Below are positions 18,021 to 27,664 of a stretch of 52,513 nt of DNA, piece by piece. A model generated the notes under the pieces. It saw nothing but the letters and a program-made list of their open reading frames with translations. It did not search any database and had not been told where the DNA came from. Position 1 is the stretch's first letter. The number at the start of each line of letters is the position of its first letter. Source of the stretch: Porphyromonadaceae bacterium H1 (GTDB taxonomy: Bacteria; Bacteroidota; Bacteroidia; Bacteroidales; Paludibacteraceae); assembly GCA_001653155.1 (NCBI GenBank), contig BDEJ01000034.1, positions 1 through 52,513 on the forward strand, in the 5' to 3' direction. Made by a program: the position numbers and the translations under genes.

Positions 18021-19112
18021 TCAGTTTTTTACATTGCCGTTTTCGATGAGGAAAAAGGCCGCTTCCTGACCGATTTGTTCAATAATGCTATCGATATGTT
18101 TGCGGTTGGTGTCTGTTATGAATATTTGACCAAAGGTTTCGCTTGAAACGAGTTCTACGATGCGCTTTACACGCTCGTTGTCCAACTTGTCGAAAATATC
18201 ATCGAGGAGGAGCAGGGGAGTGTGTCCGTGTATTTGTTTTAGAAAATCGAATTGTGCCATTTTAAGGGCTATGGTATAAGTTTTGTTTTGCCCCTGAGAG
18301 CCGACTCGTTTCATGGGATGTGCACCCAATAACATTTCCAATTCATCCTTATGAATGCCTTGTGTGGAATAACCGAGGATGCGGTCGCGATCGCGGGTTT
18401 CTTCCATCCGTTTTTTTATGTCCTGTTCGTCGTGTTGCGAACGATAGTTCAGAGATACGTCTTCTCCGGCATCCGATATATACTTGTAAAATCTTTGAAA
18501 AACAGGAATAAAGGTATTGATAAAATCCTTCCGTTGCAAGTGGATGTATTCTCCGTGTTCGGCCATTTGACATTCCCAGATATCGAGCAGGCTGTTGTCG
18601 GGCGGCGTGGTGTTCTTGAGCAGGGCATTGCGCTGACGCAGGGCATTGTTGTACTGAATCAGGTGTTCCAAATAAGCTTTATCGTATTGTGAGATGACTC
18701 CGTCGACAAACTTGCGTCTTTCGTCACTACCTCCGGCAATAAGAATGGAATCGTCCGGCGAAATGAGCACAAGCGGTAGGAGTCCGATGTGATCCGAGAG
18801 GCGTTCGTAGTCTTTTTTGTTTCGTTTGAATTGTTTTTTCTGACGGCGTTTCATGCCGCAATATATTTCTTCGTTTTCATTTTTTCGCAGGTACTGTCCT
18901 TGAAGCATAAAAAAGTCGGCCTCGTGGCGGATGTTTTGCGAATCAATGGCATTGAAGTAACTTTTGCAGAAGGATAAGTAATAAATAGCATCCAGCAAAT
19001 TTGTTTTTCCCATTCCGTTGCGGCCGATAAAGCAATTTATACTGGGAGAAAAGGAAAGCTCCGTTTCGATGATGTTTTTATAGTTTAGGATGGAGATGGA
19101 CTGGAGTTGCAT
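18021..19112 (-). CDS. recF: DNA replication and repair protein RecF
   Basis: SMC-like ATPase that loads RecA at gaps as part of RecFOR. Walker A GRNGMGKT is at residues 30-37 and Walker B LLLLDDIFDKLD near the C-terminus, followed by FITDTNR. An upstream in-frame ATG exists at 19148, but the N-terminus MQLQSISILNYKN beginning at 19112 matches RecF, giving 363 residues. It is not near dnaA/dnaN, so this is not an origin region. trmH lies 42 bp upstream on the same strand, and the two are probably one operon. Confidence 0.93.
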   Translation of the reverse strand: MQLQSISILNYKNIIETELSFSPSINCFIGRNGMGKTNLLDAIYYLSFCKSYFNAIDSQNIRHEADFFMLQGQYLRKNENEEIYCGMKRRQKKQFKRNKKDYERLSDHIGLLPLVLISPDDSILIAGGSDERRKFVDGVISQYDKAYLEHLIQYNNALRQRNALLKNTTPPDNSLLDIWECQMAEHGEYIHLQRKDFINTFIPVFQRFYKYISDAGEDVSLNYRSQHDEQDIKKRMEETRDRDRILGYSTQGIHKDELEMLLGAHPMKRVGSQGQNKTYTIALKMAQFDFLKQIHGHTPLLLLDDIFDKLDNERVKRIVELVSSETFGQIFITDTNRKHIDSIIEQIGQEAAFFLIENGNVKN

Positions 19113-19154
19113 GCGGCGTATGAAGTGTTTGATTTTAAAGTAAAACAATAGTTT

Positions 19155-19841
19155 TCAGGATAATGCTTGCTTTTCTGTTTTTTCGAGGTATGCGAGCAGT
19201 GACTCGGAACTTTTTATTGAGTTTTGCAGCCAACGTAGCAGTATTTCGCTATATTCTTCTTCGGATAGTTGCCAGTTTAGCTTGGATTGCCTCATGCGTT
19301 CCGCCAAGTTATAAAGTATGATGGAAGCCGATACGGATATGTTGAAACTCTCGGTGAATCCGTACATGGGGATGTGCAAATACTCGTCGGCTTGCTGTAA
19401 CATGGCGTCCGACAGTCCGGTGAGTTCGGTTCCGAAGAAAAGAGCGGTTTTTCCTGCTCTAACATCAAAATCATTGAGACTTAAGGCATCCTCTCGAGGG
19501 GTTGTAGCCACAATCCGGTATCCCTGAGAACGCAAGCGGCCTATTACATCCCCTGTCGGAGTGTCTTTGGAATATCGATGGAGGTCGAGCCATTTGTCGC
19601 TTCCCAAAGCTATTTCCTTATTGATGCGATAGTTGTAGGATGTTTCAATGATGTGTACGTCCTGTATTCCGATGGCATCGCAACTGCGCAGGACAGCACT
19701 GGCATTCTGATCCTGATAGATGTTTTCAAGACATACAGTCAGGTATCTGGTACGTTGCGACAATACTTTTTGTAAGTGCTCGAAACGTTGTGGAAGCATA
19801 AAACCCGATAAGAATTCGATTTTTCTTTTGATGGTATCCAT
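19155..19841 (-). CDS. trmH: TrmH/SpoU family tRNA or rRNA 2'-O-methyltransferase
   Basis: SAM-dependent RNA ribose methyltransferase with the trefoil-knot SPOUT fold. The three family motifs are visible: the N-terminal NASAVLRSCDAIGIQDVHIIE, then LFFGTELTGLSDAM, then IPMYGFTESFNISVSASIILYNL. The length of 228 residues and the motif spacing fit TrmH, which methylates G18 of tRNA. Other SpoU subfamilies cannot be excluded from sequence reading alone. It sits upstream of recF on the minus strand. Confidence 0.88.
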   Translation of the reverse strand: MDTIKRKIEFLSGFMLPQRFEHLQKVLSQRTRYLTVCLENIYQDQNASAVLRSCDAIGIQDVHIIETSYNYRINKEIALGSDKWLDLHRYSKDTPTGDVIGRLRSQGYRIVATTPREDALSLNDFDVRAGKTALFFGTELTGLSDAMLQQADEYLHIPMYGFTESFNISVSASIILYNLAERMRQSKLNWQLSEEEYSEILLRWLQNSIKSSESLLAYLEKTEKQALS

Positions 19842-19880
19842 ATGTTCTCAGAACTTCATTCAAACAAGCGCAAGTTAGTA

Positions 19881-19916
19881 AAAAAATACCGGAATGACAA
19901 TGTCTTGACATTCCGG
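19881..19916 (-). terminator. Terminator of the lipoprotein-OmpA operon
   Basis: On the minus strand CCGGAATG (19909-19916) pairs with CATTCCGG (19889-19896), followed by TA and then a run of T (complement of 19881-19886). It lies about 100 bp after the OmpA gene. Confidence 0.8.
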
Positions 19917-20017
19917 CGTTGATTATGAGGGAGTTTACCTCGTTTCCGATTTCCGTTTCAGCTTGGTGCTCTATACATTGAGGGTTTTCTCCATATTTCG
20001 CTGCTTAGTATTGTAGC

Positions 20018-21253
20018 TTATTTTGATAATACATCCCAATATTCATCTCCTTCGATCACTTCTATGGTAACTTTACGGTCTCCCATGCGTGCTTTGTGTG
20101 AGGACTGGGCCTTCATAATGGCCATTTGCTTGCCGACTCCACGTATCCGAAGCGCATCCGGAGAAATGCCTCGCTGTATAAGGCCTTCTTTCACTGCCTG
20201 AGCTCTTTTGTCCGACAGCAGTTGGTTGTAGGCTGTACTTCCCAATGAGTCGGTAAACCCTGTTATCAGCAAACGTAAGTTTTTGTTCTGCTCCAGAAGC
20301 TTCACTACTTTATCTAAGGCTACTTCGGCGTAAAAGTTAAGCGTATGTCGATCGAAGTCGAAATAGATATTTTCGATGATACCGGTATGTTCTGTCTTTT
20401 TTATAACCGGTACTTCAATTGTTTTTTCAACCTCCTTCTCAACTATTTTTTCAACAATTCGCTCTACTTCCACGGGCTTCTCGACAATCCGTTCTACCTC
20501 TACCGGCTTTTCGATAATCACATACTTTACAGGAACTGCCAGAGGCCGTTTCTTTTTTCCTATGCGGTAAGTGAGATGAAAGGACATTTGGAGGAAGTGA
20601 GGTAATTCTTTTTGGAGTGTTGTAAAATAATCACCTTGTACCCCGATTCCCCAAGAGTCGTTAAGCCAGAATTTGCTGCCAGCTCCTATGGAGAAAGGAA
20701 AAAATGAATTCACGTCTCGACTTTGACCTATGGAATTCCACACATCGGAAGCTTTCCATTTAGCTTTCGTATCCGATACTTCCTGAAAAACTCCTGATGC
20801 CGATGAGATAAAGTTTTTATGCAAATAGTTTACTCCTACACGAAGATAGGGTTCTATAATCTTATTCTCAAAAAAAGGTGTTAGACGCCATTGCAGACCA
20901 ATACCGCCCACCGTAAAAAAACGTAATTGAGTTTTCTCGTCAAGAAGTTGGGTATCTTCCAATAAGGAGAGTTTAGCTTGTAAATCGACGTATAAAAAAG
21001 GATTTAATTTACGTGCCAAGTATAAACTTCCTCCTCCGAGCAGGTGGTTTATTCGGAGTCGGTATATGTGGTCTTCCGATTTTCTCTGAAATACACTTAT
21101 TGCTATGCGGTTCCAGCCGGCGGCATAAGCTCCGGCCCCTACTTCCCAAAGCGTCGAGTTTTCTTCTCGCAGATTGGCAATGCTATCCTGAGCTGCCCAG
21201 ACCGGGGCTCCCAGCAATCCTGCCAGCAGCAGGCATAATTTTATTTTTTTCAT
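20018..21253 (-). CDS. OmpA family outer-membrane protein with charged linker
   Basis: A signal peptide (MKKIKLCLLLAGLLGAPVWA) is followed by a beta-rich N-terminal domain (about 25-200) and a linker (about 225-260) made of VEKPVEVERI-type repeats. A C-terminal OmpA peptidoglycan-binding domain then covers about 275-395, with IYFDFDRHTLN, the GFTDSLGS aspartate and the SDKRAQAV arginine that contact diaminopimelate. The upstream in-frame codon at 21265 is TTG; the ATG at 21253 is preferred, giving 411 residues. The gene starts 54 bp after a collagen-spacer lipoprotein on the same strand, so the two are probably made together and this protein may tie the complex to the cell wall. Confidence 0.88.
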   Translation of the reverse strand: MKKIKLCLLLAGLLGAPVWAAQDSIANLREENSTLWEVGAGAYAAGWNRIAISVFQRKSEDHIYRLRINHLLGGGSLYLARKLNPFLYVDLQAKLSLLEDTQLLDEKTQLRFFTVGGIGLQWRLTPFFENKIIEPYLRVGVNYLHKNFISSASGVFQEVSDTKAKWKASDVWNSIGQSRDVNSFFPFSIGAGSKFWLNDSWGIGVQGDYFTTLQKELPHFLQMSFHLTYRIGKKKRPLAVPVKYVIIEKPVEVERIVEKPVEVERIVEKIVEKEVEKTIEVPVIKKTEHTGIIENIYFDFDRHTLNFYAEVALDKVVKLLEQNKNLRLLITGFTDSLGSTAYNQLLSDKRAQAVKEGLIQRGISPDALRIRGVGKQMAIMKAQSSHKARMGDRKVTIEVIEGDEYWDVLSK

Positions 21254-21307
21254 CCTGATTTTCAATGTGCACAGAAAATGCCGTTTTACTGTGCTGTGCG
21301 TGCTGTT

Positions 21308-23095
21308 TTATGGCCTTTGATTCGTTAGAGGAACCCCTGTTTTTGACCCGGGTTTGTAGGCATCTTCCAAATAGTATCTGTCATTTTCTTGTATTAGTTT
21401 ATAGATAGCCCTATCCCTGTAAGCTGCGAAATAGTTACTTTCGATATCCGGTTGTAGATCTTTATTTGTAACTCTTCCTTGAGGGTCGTACAGATACACA
21501 TAAAGAGCCAGGAAGTTATTTTTATAGGCTGAATCCATGATAAAATTAGGGTTCATATTTTTAAATCTTTTACCCTTGATGTTTGTGTTTCCGGATGAGT
21601 CTTGAATATTTTTTGTCATCGCCACTACAAACTCGGTATTGTCGCTTAATTCTTCCTTGTACAGAGGGTTGATCTCCCAACGTCCATCCGAGGTGGGGGC
21701 TTCGTAGTTCATATAAAACTGAGGAAGAGCCTCGATATCGATTGTCCCTAACAGGTTTGACTGTCCTTGAACTATTTGTAGCCTTGCCTCTTTAATTCCG
21801 CATATGGGATAAATTTCCGGTATTTTTATCGCAGAGGGCATTACGGGTTTTTGCCCGTAAAAGTTTTTGTTTCCACGCAAAGAGAAATAGAGAGCTTCTC
21901 CTTTCCATTCGAATTTTTGATTTTGAATTATTTGTCTGTCGTGCCAGTTGGAGGATTCGGGTAGATAGTTTTTTTCTTCTTCCGTGAGAACGATCGGTCT
22001 TATTATCAGATATCTATTGCGTTTGTAGGAACTGAAGTCACCAAACAAGAATGTTTTTCCCCACTGATGACTTTCTGCATCGTCGTTGATGTTATCGACA
22101 TCTATTCTGCGGAAAGGGTCTTTTACCTTGACGCTATAGACTTCCGGATCGGGAAGCGACTCCGGGTACTCTTTCCAAACCCCGTCTACCTCCCTTTCAT
22201 AGATGAAGTTAATGACTGTGACGTGATTAACGAGCTGGCGTGTCCAATAGAAAGTGCTTGCTTGTCTCAAATATGCCTTTTTTGTAATAATTCGAGTGTT
22301 TATTCGGTTGGGCACCAAAGTGTTATAGGCTGATTCGAGAGTTTCTCCGTTTATGGTTACTTGTGAGACTTTTCCTTGGCGCTCCTCAAGGGTTTTCCGA
22401 TTCGGCAAGTCATTGGGCATTAGCTTGATTTGGCCTTGCATGTCCACGATGAACTCTTTTTCCGCATCTACACCCGGTAGTCCCTGTACGCGTGATCCGG
22501 CAGGAGCTTTCGCGCCGACTTTATCAAAGACATTGAATATAACGCTTCCGTCGTCGGGATTTACGTATTCTTCAAGCGAAGCATTGTAGAAACTTGGGAT
22601 TACGTTGGGCTTTCCCAACTCGATTTTGTGGATATCCCCGTCTCTTCCGTCTTTTCCGTTGTTGCCACGCAGAAACTCCCAGAAATCTTCGATTTTGTTT
22701 TTGCTGGGATCCCACATTTCTTCCTTTTTGTGTGGATTGGGGACATTGCCATCTTGAATGGCCTCCTTCCATATTTCATAGGCATTTTTCCCATTTTCTC
22801 CTCCTTTACCCATGAGGAATTCGAAAAAATGACCGATGCTGATCTTTTCTTTAGACCAAGTGATTGATCCTGATAGTACTCTTTCTTTCCAAATTTCGTA
22901 GGCGGAGAAACCGGAATCTCCTTTTTCTCCTTTGGGAGCAAGAATGTCTACCTGAGTGTTGCAACTCGTTGTTATGAGTATTGTGCTTAGTAGGAACATT
23001 AATCCTGTTTTTATTCCTACTCTCTTTATTTCTCTATTATGTATACAATTCTTTTTAACTGTTTTTTTTAATATTCCGTTGATGCTTTTTATCAT
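21308..23095 (-). CDS. Large lipoprotein with collagen-like AYEIWK spacers
   Basis: Likely surface lipoprotein of 595 residues. A long basic N-region precedes a hydrophobic stretch and the lipobox ITTSC (Cys45). Residues about 53-150 hold collagen-like Gly-x-y runs (PKGEKGDSG, GKGGENGKN, GNNGKDGRDG) separating two related segments, each AYEIWKE... ending in FFEFLMG or DFWEFLRG. This spacer type is known in Bacteroidota cell-surface proteins. The remaining 440 residues match nothing I recognise; they look beta-rich and include several WEINPLY- and FNMNPNF-like motifs. A shorter start at 22999 would remove the basic region and is less likely. The OmpA gene follows directly. Confidence 0.75.
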   Translation of the reverse strand: MIKSINGILKKTVKKNCIHNREIKRVGIKTGLMFLLSTILITTSCNTQVDILAPKGEKGDSGFSAYEIWKERVLSGSITWSKEKISIGHFFEFLMGKGGENGKNAYEIWKEAIQDGNVPNPHKKEEMWDPSKNKIEDFWEFLRGNNGKDGRDGDIHKIELGKPNVIPSFYNASLEEYVNPDDGSVIFNVFDKVGAKAPAGSRVQGLPGVDAEKEFIVDMQGQIKLMPNDLPNRKTLEERQGKVSQVTINGETLESAYNTLVPNRINTRIITKKAYLRQASTFYWTRQLVNHVTVINFIYEREVDGVWKEYPESLPDPEVYSVKVKDPFRRIDVDNINDDAESHQWGKTFLFGDFSSYKRNRYLIIRPIVLTEEEKNYLPESSNWHDRQIIQNQKFEWKGEALYFSLRGNKNFYGQKPVMPSAIKIPEIYPICGIKEARLQIVQGQSNLLGTIDIEALPQFYMNYEAPTSDGRWEINPLYKEELSDNTEFVVAMTKNIQDSSGNTNIKGKRFKNMNPNFIMDSAYKNNFLALYVYLYDPQGRVTNKDLQPDIESNYFAAYRDRAIYKLIQENDRYYLEDAYKPGSKTGVPLTNQRP

Positions 23096-23525
23096 TGTTT
23101 TTTATTGTTTGCTTAGCTATATATTTACTTACTTACTCATGTCCATTGTCCATAACATAAAGTATGGTTTTTTCTTATCCTGTTTTAACGGGAACTTGTC
23201 CCCCTTGTTTCGAAATACAGTCGACGGACAAACTTTATCGTCTGACTAAATAATGTTTTGTGTATTTCGGTAAAGATCTAAAGGAAAAGGCAGCTTGCTG
23301 GGTGAGGGTGTTAACAGCTACTGCTGGAAAAATGGCTTGTTAGATGAATATTTCCTACTAAGAAATAATTCGCTAAATTATGGTTTATGTCATAGATATC
23401 CATTAAAAATGGGGTGCAAAATTAATAGAAAATGAAATTATCCGGAATAATGAAAATTGTATAATTGTATTTTTTTTTGCTTTTTTATATCTCCGATTTC
23501 TACAAGAAAATTCTTTGCTGCAGTC
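23096..23525. other. Divergent intergenic region without a gene
   Basis: About 430 bp of AT-rich sequence between the minus-strand lipoprotein gene and the thrS promoter. On the minus strand TAATTTTG (23417-23424) could be a -7 box for the lipoprotein gene, giving a leader of about 320 nt, but no -33 element is visible. I see no convincing small gene or structured RNA here. Confidence 0.5.
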
Positions 23526-23554
23526 TTGCAATTCCTGAGAGATTTGTATCTTTG
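23526..23554 (+). promoter_or_regulatory. Promoter of thrS
   Basis: TTG at 23526-23528 and TATCTTTG at 23547-23554 are 18 bp apart, 52 bp before the thrS start. Confidence 0.65.
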
Positions 23555-23605
23555 CACTTCGAAAAAACACGAATAAAAACCATTTGTAAGGTTCAAATAT
23601 TGTTT

Positions 23606-25549
23606 ATGATTAAGATTACATTTCCCGATGCTTCGGTACGCGAATACCCTCAAGGTACTACCGGGTTGCAAGTGGCTGAGAGCATCAGCCCCAGGTTGGC
23701 ACAAGAAGTGCTTTCTGTTAGTGTTAACGGTTCTATTTGGGACTTGACCCGCCCCATCGAAGAGGATGCAAACCTTACCCTTCATAAGTGGGAGGATGAG
23801 GAAGGAAAGCACGCTTTTTGGCATTCATCAGCCCACTTGATGGCCGAAGCTCTTCAGGAGCTCTATCCTGGTATTAAGTTCGGAATTGGGCCGGCTATCG
23901 AAAACGGTTTTTACTACGATGTGGATCCTGGCGAAGGCGTTACTATAAAGGAGAGCGATCTGCCGGCCATCGAAGCAAAAATGCAGGATCTGGTTGCCCT
24001 TAAGGAAGCCATCGTACGCTCCAATATCACTAAGGCTGATGCCTTGAAAATGTTCGGAAGCAAAGGCGATGAATATAAAGTAGAATTGATTAACGACTTG
24101 CAGGATGGTAGCATCAGCCTCTACACACAGGGAAACTTCACCGACCTTTGTCGGGGGCCGCACTTGCCCAATACCGGTGCTATTAAAGCCATCAAGCTGC
24201 TTAGCGTGGCTGGAGCTTATTGGCGGGGCGACGAAAAACGCAAGATGCTTACCCGGATTTACGGGATTACTTTCCCCAAGAAGAAAATGCTTGACGAATA
24301 CCTCGTCATGCTTGAAGAGGCCAAAAAACGAGACCATCGTAAGATTGGCAAAGAACTTGAGCTCTTCGCTTTCTCCGAGATGGTCGGTAAGGGCCTACCC
24401 CTCTGGTTACCGCGTGGTACGGCTTTGCGGTTGCGTTTGGAAGATTTCCTGAAAAAAATACAACGCCGCTTTGACTACCAACAGGTAATAACTCCTCATA
24501 TCGGGAACAAGCAACTTTACGTTACTTCAGGGCACTATGCCAAGTACGGTAAGGACTCCTTCCAGCCCATACATACGCCCGAAGAGGGAGAGGAATACCT
24601 GCTGAAGCCAATGAACTGTCCGCATCACTGCGAAATATATAAGCTCAAACCCCGCTCTTACAAAGACCTGCCGCTGCGTTTGGCCGAATTCGGAACTGTT
24701 TACCGCTACGAACAAAGTGGCGAATTGCACGGATTGACTCGTGTGCGCAGTTTTACGCAGGACGATGCCCATATTTTCTGCCGTCCCGACCAACTCAAAG
24801 ATGAGTTTTTAAAAGTGATGGACATTATTTTCATCATCTTTAAAGCCTTGGATTTCGAAAATTTTGAAGCGCAGATTTCGCTGCGTGACCCCGAAAACAA
24901 GGAAAAATATATCGGTTCGGACGACAACTGGGAGAAGGCCGAGAGGGCCATCATCGAAGCTTGTGAGGAGAAAGGCCTCAAGGCACGCGTGGAACTGGGC
25001 GAAGCTGCTTTTTACGGCCCGAAGCTCGACTTTATGGTTAAAGATGCCATCGGAAGGCGTTGGCAGCTGGGAACCATTCAAGTGGATTACAACCTGCCCG
25101 AACGTTTCGAGCTAGAATATACCGGAGAGGATAACCAGAAACACCGGCCTATTATGATACACCGAGCTCCTTTCGGTTCGATGGAGCGTTTCGTTGCCGT
25201 ACTTATTGAGCATACTGCCGGGAAATTCCCGATTTGGCTCACCCCCGATCAGGTTGTGGTGCTGCCCATCAGTGAGAAGTTTAACGATTATGCCTATGAA
25301 GTGGGCAAAGCGCTGTATGCTCAGGACGTACGCGTGACGATAGACGACCGGAACGAAAAAATCGGTCGCAAGATACGCGATAACGAACTGAAACGCATCC
25401 CCTACATGCTCATTGTAGGTGAAAAAGAGGCTGAAAACGGCCAAGTTTCGGTGCGGCGTCAAGGCGAAGGGGATAAAGGCTCTATGACTGTTGAGGACTT
25501 TGCCCGTATGTTGCATAACGAGGTAGAAGCACAAACCGAACAGTACTGA
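23606..25549 (+). CDS. thrS: Threonyl-tRNA synthetase
   Basis: Class II synthetase charging tRNA-Thr. Domain order: N-terminal TGS domain ([15 protein letters not shown] onward, to about residue 62), editing domain (about 70-235, with [11 protein letters not shown] and the CRGPHL segment), and catalytic core with zinc-site cysteine in [10 protein letters not shown], motif 2 around [15 protein letters not shown] and motif 3 [11 protein letters not shown]. The anticodon-binding domain covers about 550-645. The open frame extends upstream, but the TGS start and the promoter at 23526-23554 fix the ATG at 23606, giving 647 residues. All domains are intact, including the editing domain. Confidence 0.96.
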   Translation: MIKITFPDASVREYPQGTTGLQVAESISPRLAQEVLSVSVNGSIWDLTRPIEEDANLTLHKWEDEEGKHAFWHSSAHLMAEALQELYPGIKFGIGPAIENGFYYDVDPGEGVTIKESDLPAIEAKMQDLVALKEAIVRSNITKADALKMFGSKGDEYKVELINDLQDGSISLYTQGNFTDLCRGPHLPNTGAIKAIKLLSVAGAYWRGDEKRKMLTRIYGITFPKKKMLDEYLVMLEEAKKRDHRKIGKELELFAFSEMVGKGLPLWLPRGTALRLRLEDFLKKIQRRFDYQQVITPHIGNKQLYVTSGHYAKYGKDSFQPIHTPEEGEEYLLKPMNCPHHCEIYKLKPRSYKDLPLRLAEFGTVYRYEQSGELHGLTRVRSFTQDDAHIFCRPDQLKDEFLKVMDIIFIIFKALDFENFEAQISLRDPENKEKYIGSDDNWEKAERAIIEACEEKGLKARVELGEAAFYGPKLDFMVKDAIGRRWQLGTIQVDYNLPERFELEYTGEDNQKHRPIMIHRAPFGSMERFVAVLIEHTAGKFPIWLTPDQVVVLPISEKFNDYAYEVGKALYAQDVRVTIDDRNEKIGRKIRDNELKRIPYMLIVGEKEAENGQVSVRRQGEGDKGSMTVEDFARMLHNEVEAQTEQY

Positions 25550-25560
25550 TATAAAATAAA

Positions 25561-25613
25561 ACATCAAAGAGGCTGTATTATTCATTCCTACGATAATACA
25601 GCCTCTTTGATGT
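25561..25613 (+). terminator. Long hairpin terminator after thrS
   Basis: A perfect 21-bp inverted repeat (25561-25581 with 25593-25613) has an 11-base loop. The stem contains AAAGAGGCTGT, the same stem sequence as the hairpin after the OmpA gene at 50140. There is no long T run outside the stem, although the right arm itself ends CTCTTT. Confidence 0.8.
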
Positions 25614-25883
25614 ATTCATAGGATTATCATCTCGGGAAGTTAGTTGTATTGTTACATTGCAAGGATTGTCGTCTACAGAGTTAGTTTCCGCTTTTCCCTT
25701 CGGAAATCTGTCTCGACGAAATATTCTTTACAAAGGGCATCGGCCCAAGAGAAAATTTCAGTAATTTTGCCCTTAATAAGCAAGCTTATAACTCTTTCCC
25801 ATTGACCTTTGTTTTCGGACGTGGAGAGGCAGCTTGCTGAAGTTTAAATAAATTTCTTATCCCATATTCAGCTAAGTAGAAAT
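25614..25883 (+). other. Intergenic stretch before mazG
   Basis: No gene is visible here. TAATTTTG at 25762-25769 matches the -7 box and may be the mazG promoter, about 115 bp before the start, but its -33 element is poor. Confidence 0.4.
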
Positions 25884-26672
25884 ATGCATACAAGAGAAGA
25901 AAAATTGGAGGAGTTCGGTCGTCTGCTTGACATCATGGACGAGTTACGGGTAAAATGTCCTTGGGATCGCGAACAGACTTTTGATAGCTTGCGCACCCTC
26001 ACGATAGAAGAATGTTACGAGTTGACCGAAGCTATTGCGGCCAATCGTAAGCCTGAGATACGTAAAGAATTGGGTGATGTCCTGCTTCACATCGTGTTTT
26101 ATGCGCTGATGGGGAGCGAAAGCGGCGATTTCGATATTTACGACGTTTGCCGTTCGCTCAATGAGAAACTGATTTACCGACATCCGCATGTCTTTGGAAG
26201 TGTTGATGCTTCGGATGCTCGGACTGTGGAGCAGAACTGGGAGAAGCTCAAACTGAAGGAAAAAGACGGGAACAAAAGCGTACTCGCAGGAGTACCTGCA
26301 ACTTTACCCGCCCTCATCAAAGCACATCGAGTGCAGGACAAGGCTCGGAGCGTAGGTTTCGACTGGGAGGAACGGCAACAAGTTTGGGATAAAGTGGCTG
26401 AAGAACTAGCTGAGCTCAAAATCGAGATCGCTGCGGCCGATGCCGCCCGCAGCGAGGCCGAATTCGGGGATTTGCTTTTCAGTGTGGTCAATGCGGCCCG
26501 TCTTTATGGTGTTAACCCCGAGAATGCTTTGGAACGTACCAACCGCAAGTTTATCCGCCGTTTCAACTACCTCGAAGCGCAGACTTTGGCTCAAGGGCGT
26601 AGCCTCAAGTCGATGAGCCTTGCCGAGATGGACCGTATCTGGAACGAAGCCAAGAGCAAGGAAGAAGCATGA
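25884..26672 (+). CDS. mazG: Nucleoside triphosphate pyrophosphohydrolase MazG
   Basis: Hydrolyses NTPs and dNTPs to monophosphates, cleaning abnormal nucleotides and lowering ppGpp effects. The family start LDIMDELRVKCPWDREQTFDSL is followed by the first helical metal-binding motif EECYELTEAI and the partner KELGDVLLHIVFY. The second half repeats the fold with EELAELKIEI and EAEFGDLLFSVVNAARL. At 262 residues it is a complete two-domain MazG enzyme, not a toxin-antitoxin MazG fragment. Its stop overlaps the miaA start (ATGA), so the two are translationally coupled. Confidence 0.94.
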   Translation: MHTREEKLEEFGRLLDIMDELRVKCPWDREQTFDSLRTLTIEECYELTEAIAANRKPEIRKELGDVLLHIVFYALMGSESGDFDIYDVCRSLNEKLIYRHPHVFGSVDASDARTVEQNWEKLKLKEKDGNKSVLAGVPATLPALIKAHRVQDKARSVGFDWEERQQVWDKVAEELAELKIEIAAADAARSEAEFGDLLFSVVNAARLYGVNPENALERTNRKFIRRFNYLEAQTLAQGRSLKSMSLAEMDRIWNEAKSKEEA

Positions 26673-27601
26673 AAGCGCCATACGCCTACGACTCCGTTTG
26701 CATCCTTGGCCCTACGGCTTGTGGCAAGACAGCTTTGGCTTGTGCTTTGGCCGATGAAGTCCAAGGCGAAATTATCAGTGCCGACTCGCGACAAGTGTAT
26801 CGCGGGATGGATATCGGGACGGGTAAAGACTTGTCGGAGTATGTGGTAAATGGCCGCTCCATTCCCTATCATCTGATTGATATTCGCGATGCGGGCGAGA
26901 AATATAACCTTTACGAATATCAACACGATTTCCACGAAGCTTTCAGTGCGGTTTGCGATCGCGGCCGTCTGCCCGTCATCTGCGGAGGGAGCGGTCTTTA
27001 TATTGAAGCGGTACTGAAAGGTTTCCGTCTTTTCGACGTAGCGCCCAACCCTGAGCTACGGCGGCGACTTCAGCATCATTCTTTGGAAGAGCTGACCCGC
27101 TTGTTGCGTTCTTATAAGGAGCTGCACAACACGACCGATGTCGATTCCGTGCAGCGTGCTATCCGTGCTATAGAAATAGCCGAATATACCAGCCGGATGC
27201 CGGCCGACCGGCAGGAATTTGAGGGCCTCAACAGCTTGATAGTCGGTGTGGAAGTGGATCGCGATACACGCCGCCAACGTATCAGTAGTCGTCTCGAAGC
27301 CCGCTTTGCCCAAGGTATGCTGGATGAGGTGCAAGGCCTTCTCGATCGAGGCATTCAGTCCGATGACCTGATATACTACGGCCTGGAATACAAATTCCTG
27401 ACCCGCCACCTGTTGGGCGAGATATCCTACCGGCAGATGTTTGACGAACTGGAAATCGCCATTCACCAGTTTGCCAAGCGGCAGATGACTTGGTTTCGAG
27501 GGATGGAACGCCGCGGACTTAAGATACATTGGTTGCCTTGGGAGATGCCTACGGATGAAAAACTTGGGTTTATAGCACAGCATATCGCCCCCGGATGTTG
27601 A
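26669..27601 (+). CDS. miaA: tRNA dimethylallyltransferase MiaA
   Basis: Adds a dimethylallyl group to A37 of tRNAs reading UNN codons. The P-loop GPTACGKT is at about residues 13-20, followed by the substrate motif SADSRQVYRGMDIGTGKD, the GGSGLYIEAVLKG segment, and the C-terminal RQMTWFRG. The motif after the Tyr is MDIGTGKD rather than the more usual LDIGTAKP, the form I associate with one of the two miaA paralogues found in Bacteroidota; a second copy may lie elsewhere. It overlaps mazG by 4 bp and ends 63 bp before era, which has its own promoter box. Confidence 0.93.
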   Translation: MKAPYAYDSVCILGPTACGKTALACALADEVQGEIISADSRQVYRGMDIGTGKDLSEYVVNGRSIPYHLIDIRDAGEKYNLYEYQHDFHEAFSAVCDRGRLPVICGGSGLYIEAVLKGFRLFDVAPNPELRRRLQHHSLEELTRLLRSYKELHNTTDVDSVQRAIRAIEIAEYTSRMPADRQEFEGLNSLIVGVEVDRDTRRQRISSRLEARFAQGMLDEVQGLLDRGIQSDDLIYYGLEYKFLTRHLLGEISYRQMFDELEIAIHQFAKRQMTWFRGMERRGLKIHWLPWEMPTDEKLGFIAQHIAPGC

Positions 27602-27627
27602 ACCTTCGGCAGCTAAGGAAAAAATAC

Positions 27628-27635
27628 TATCTTTG
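27628..27635 (+). promoter_or_regulatory. -7 box upstream of era
   Basis: TATCTTTG matches the -7 consensus 29 bp before the era start. The -33 position lacks TTTG. Confidence 0.5.
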
Positions 27636-27664
27636 CAGGAAACGAAAATCATCGAAAAAGAATC

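Noticed and set aside
18021-19112. Replication origin suggested by recF
   Set aside because: dnaA, dnaN and gyrB are not adjacent, and no DnaA-box cluster was seen.
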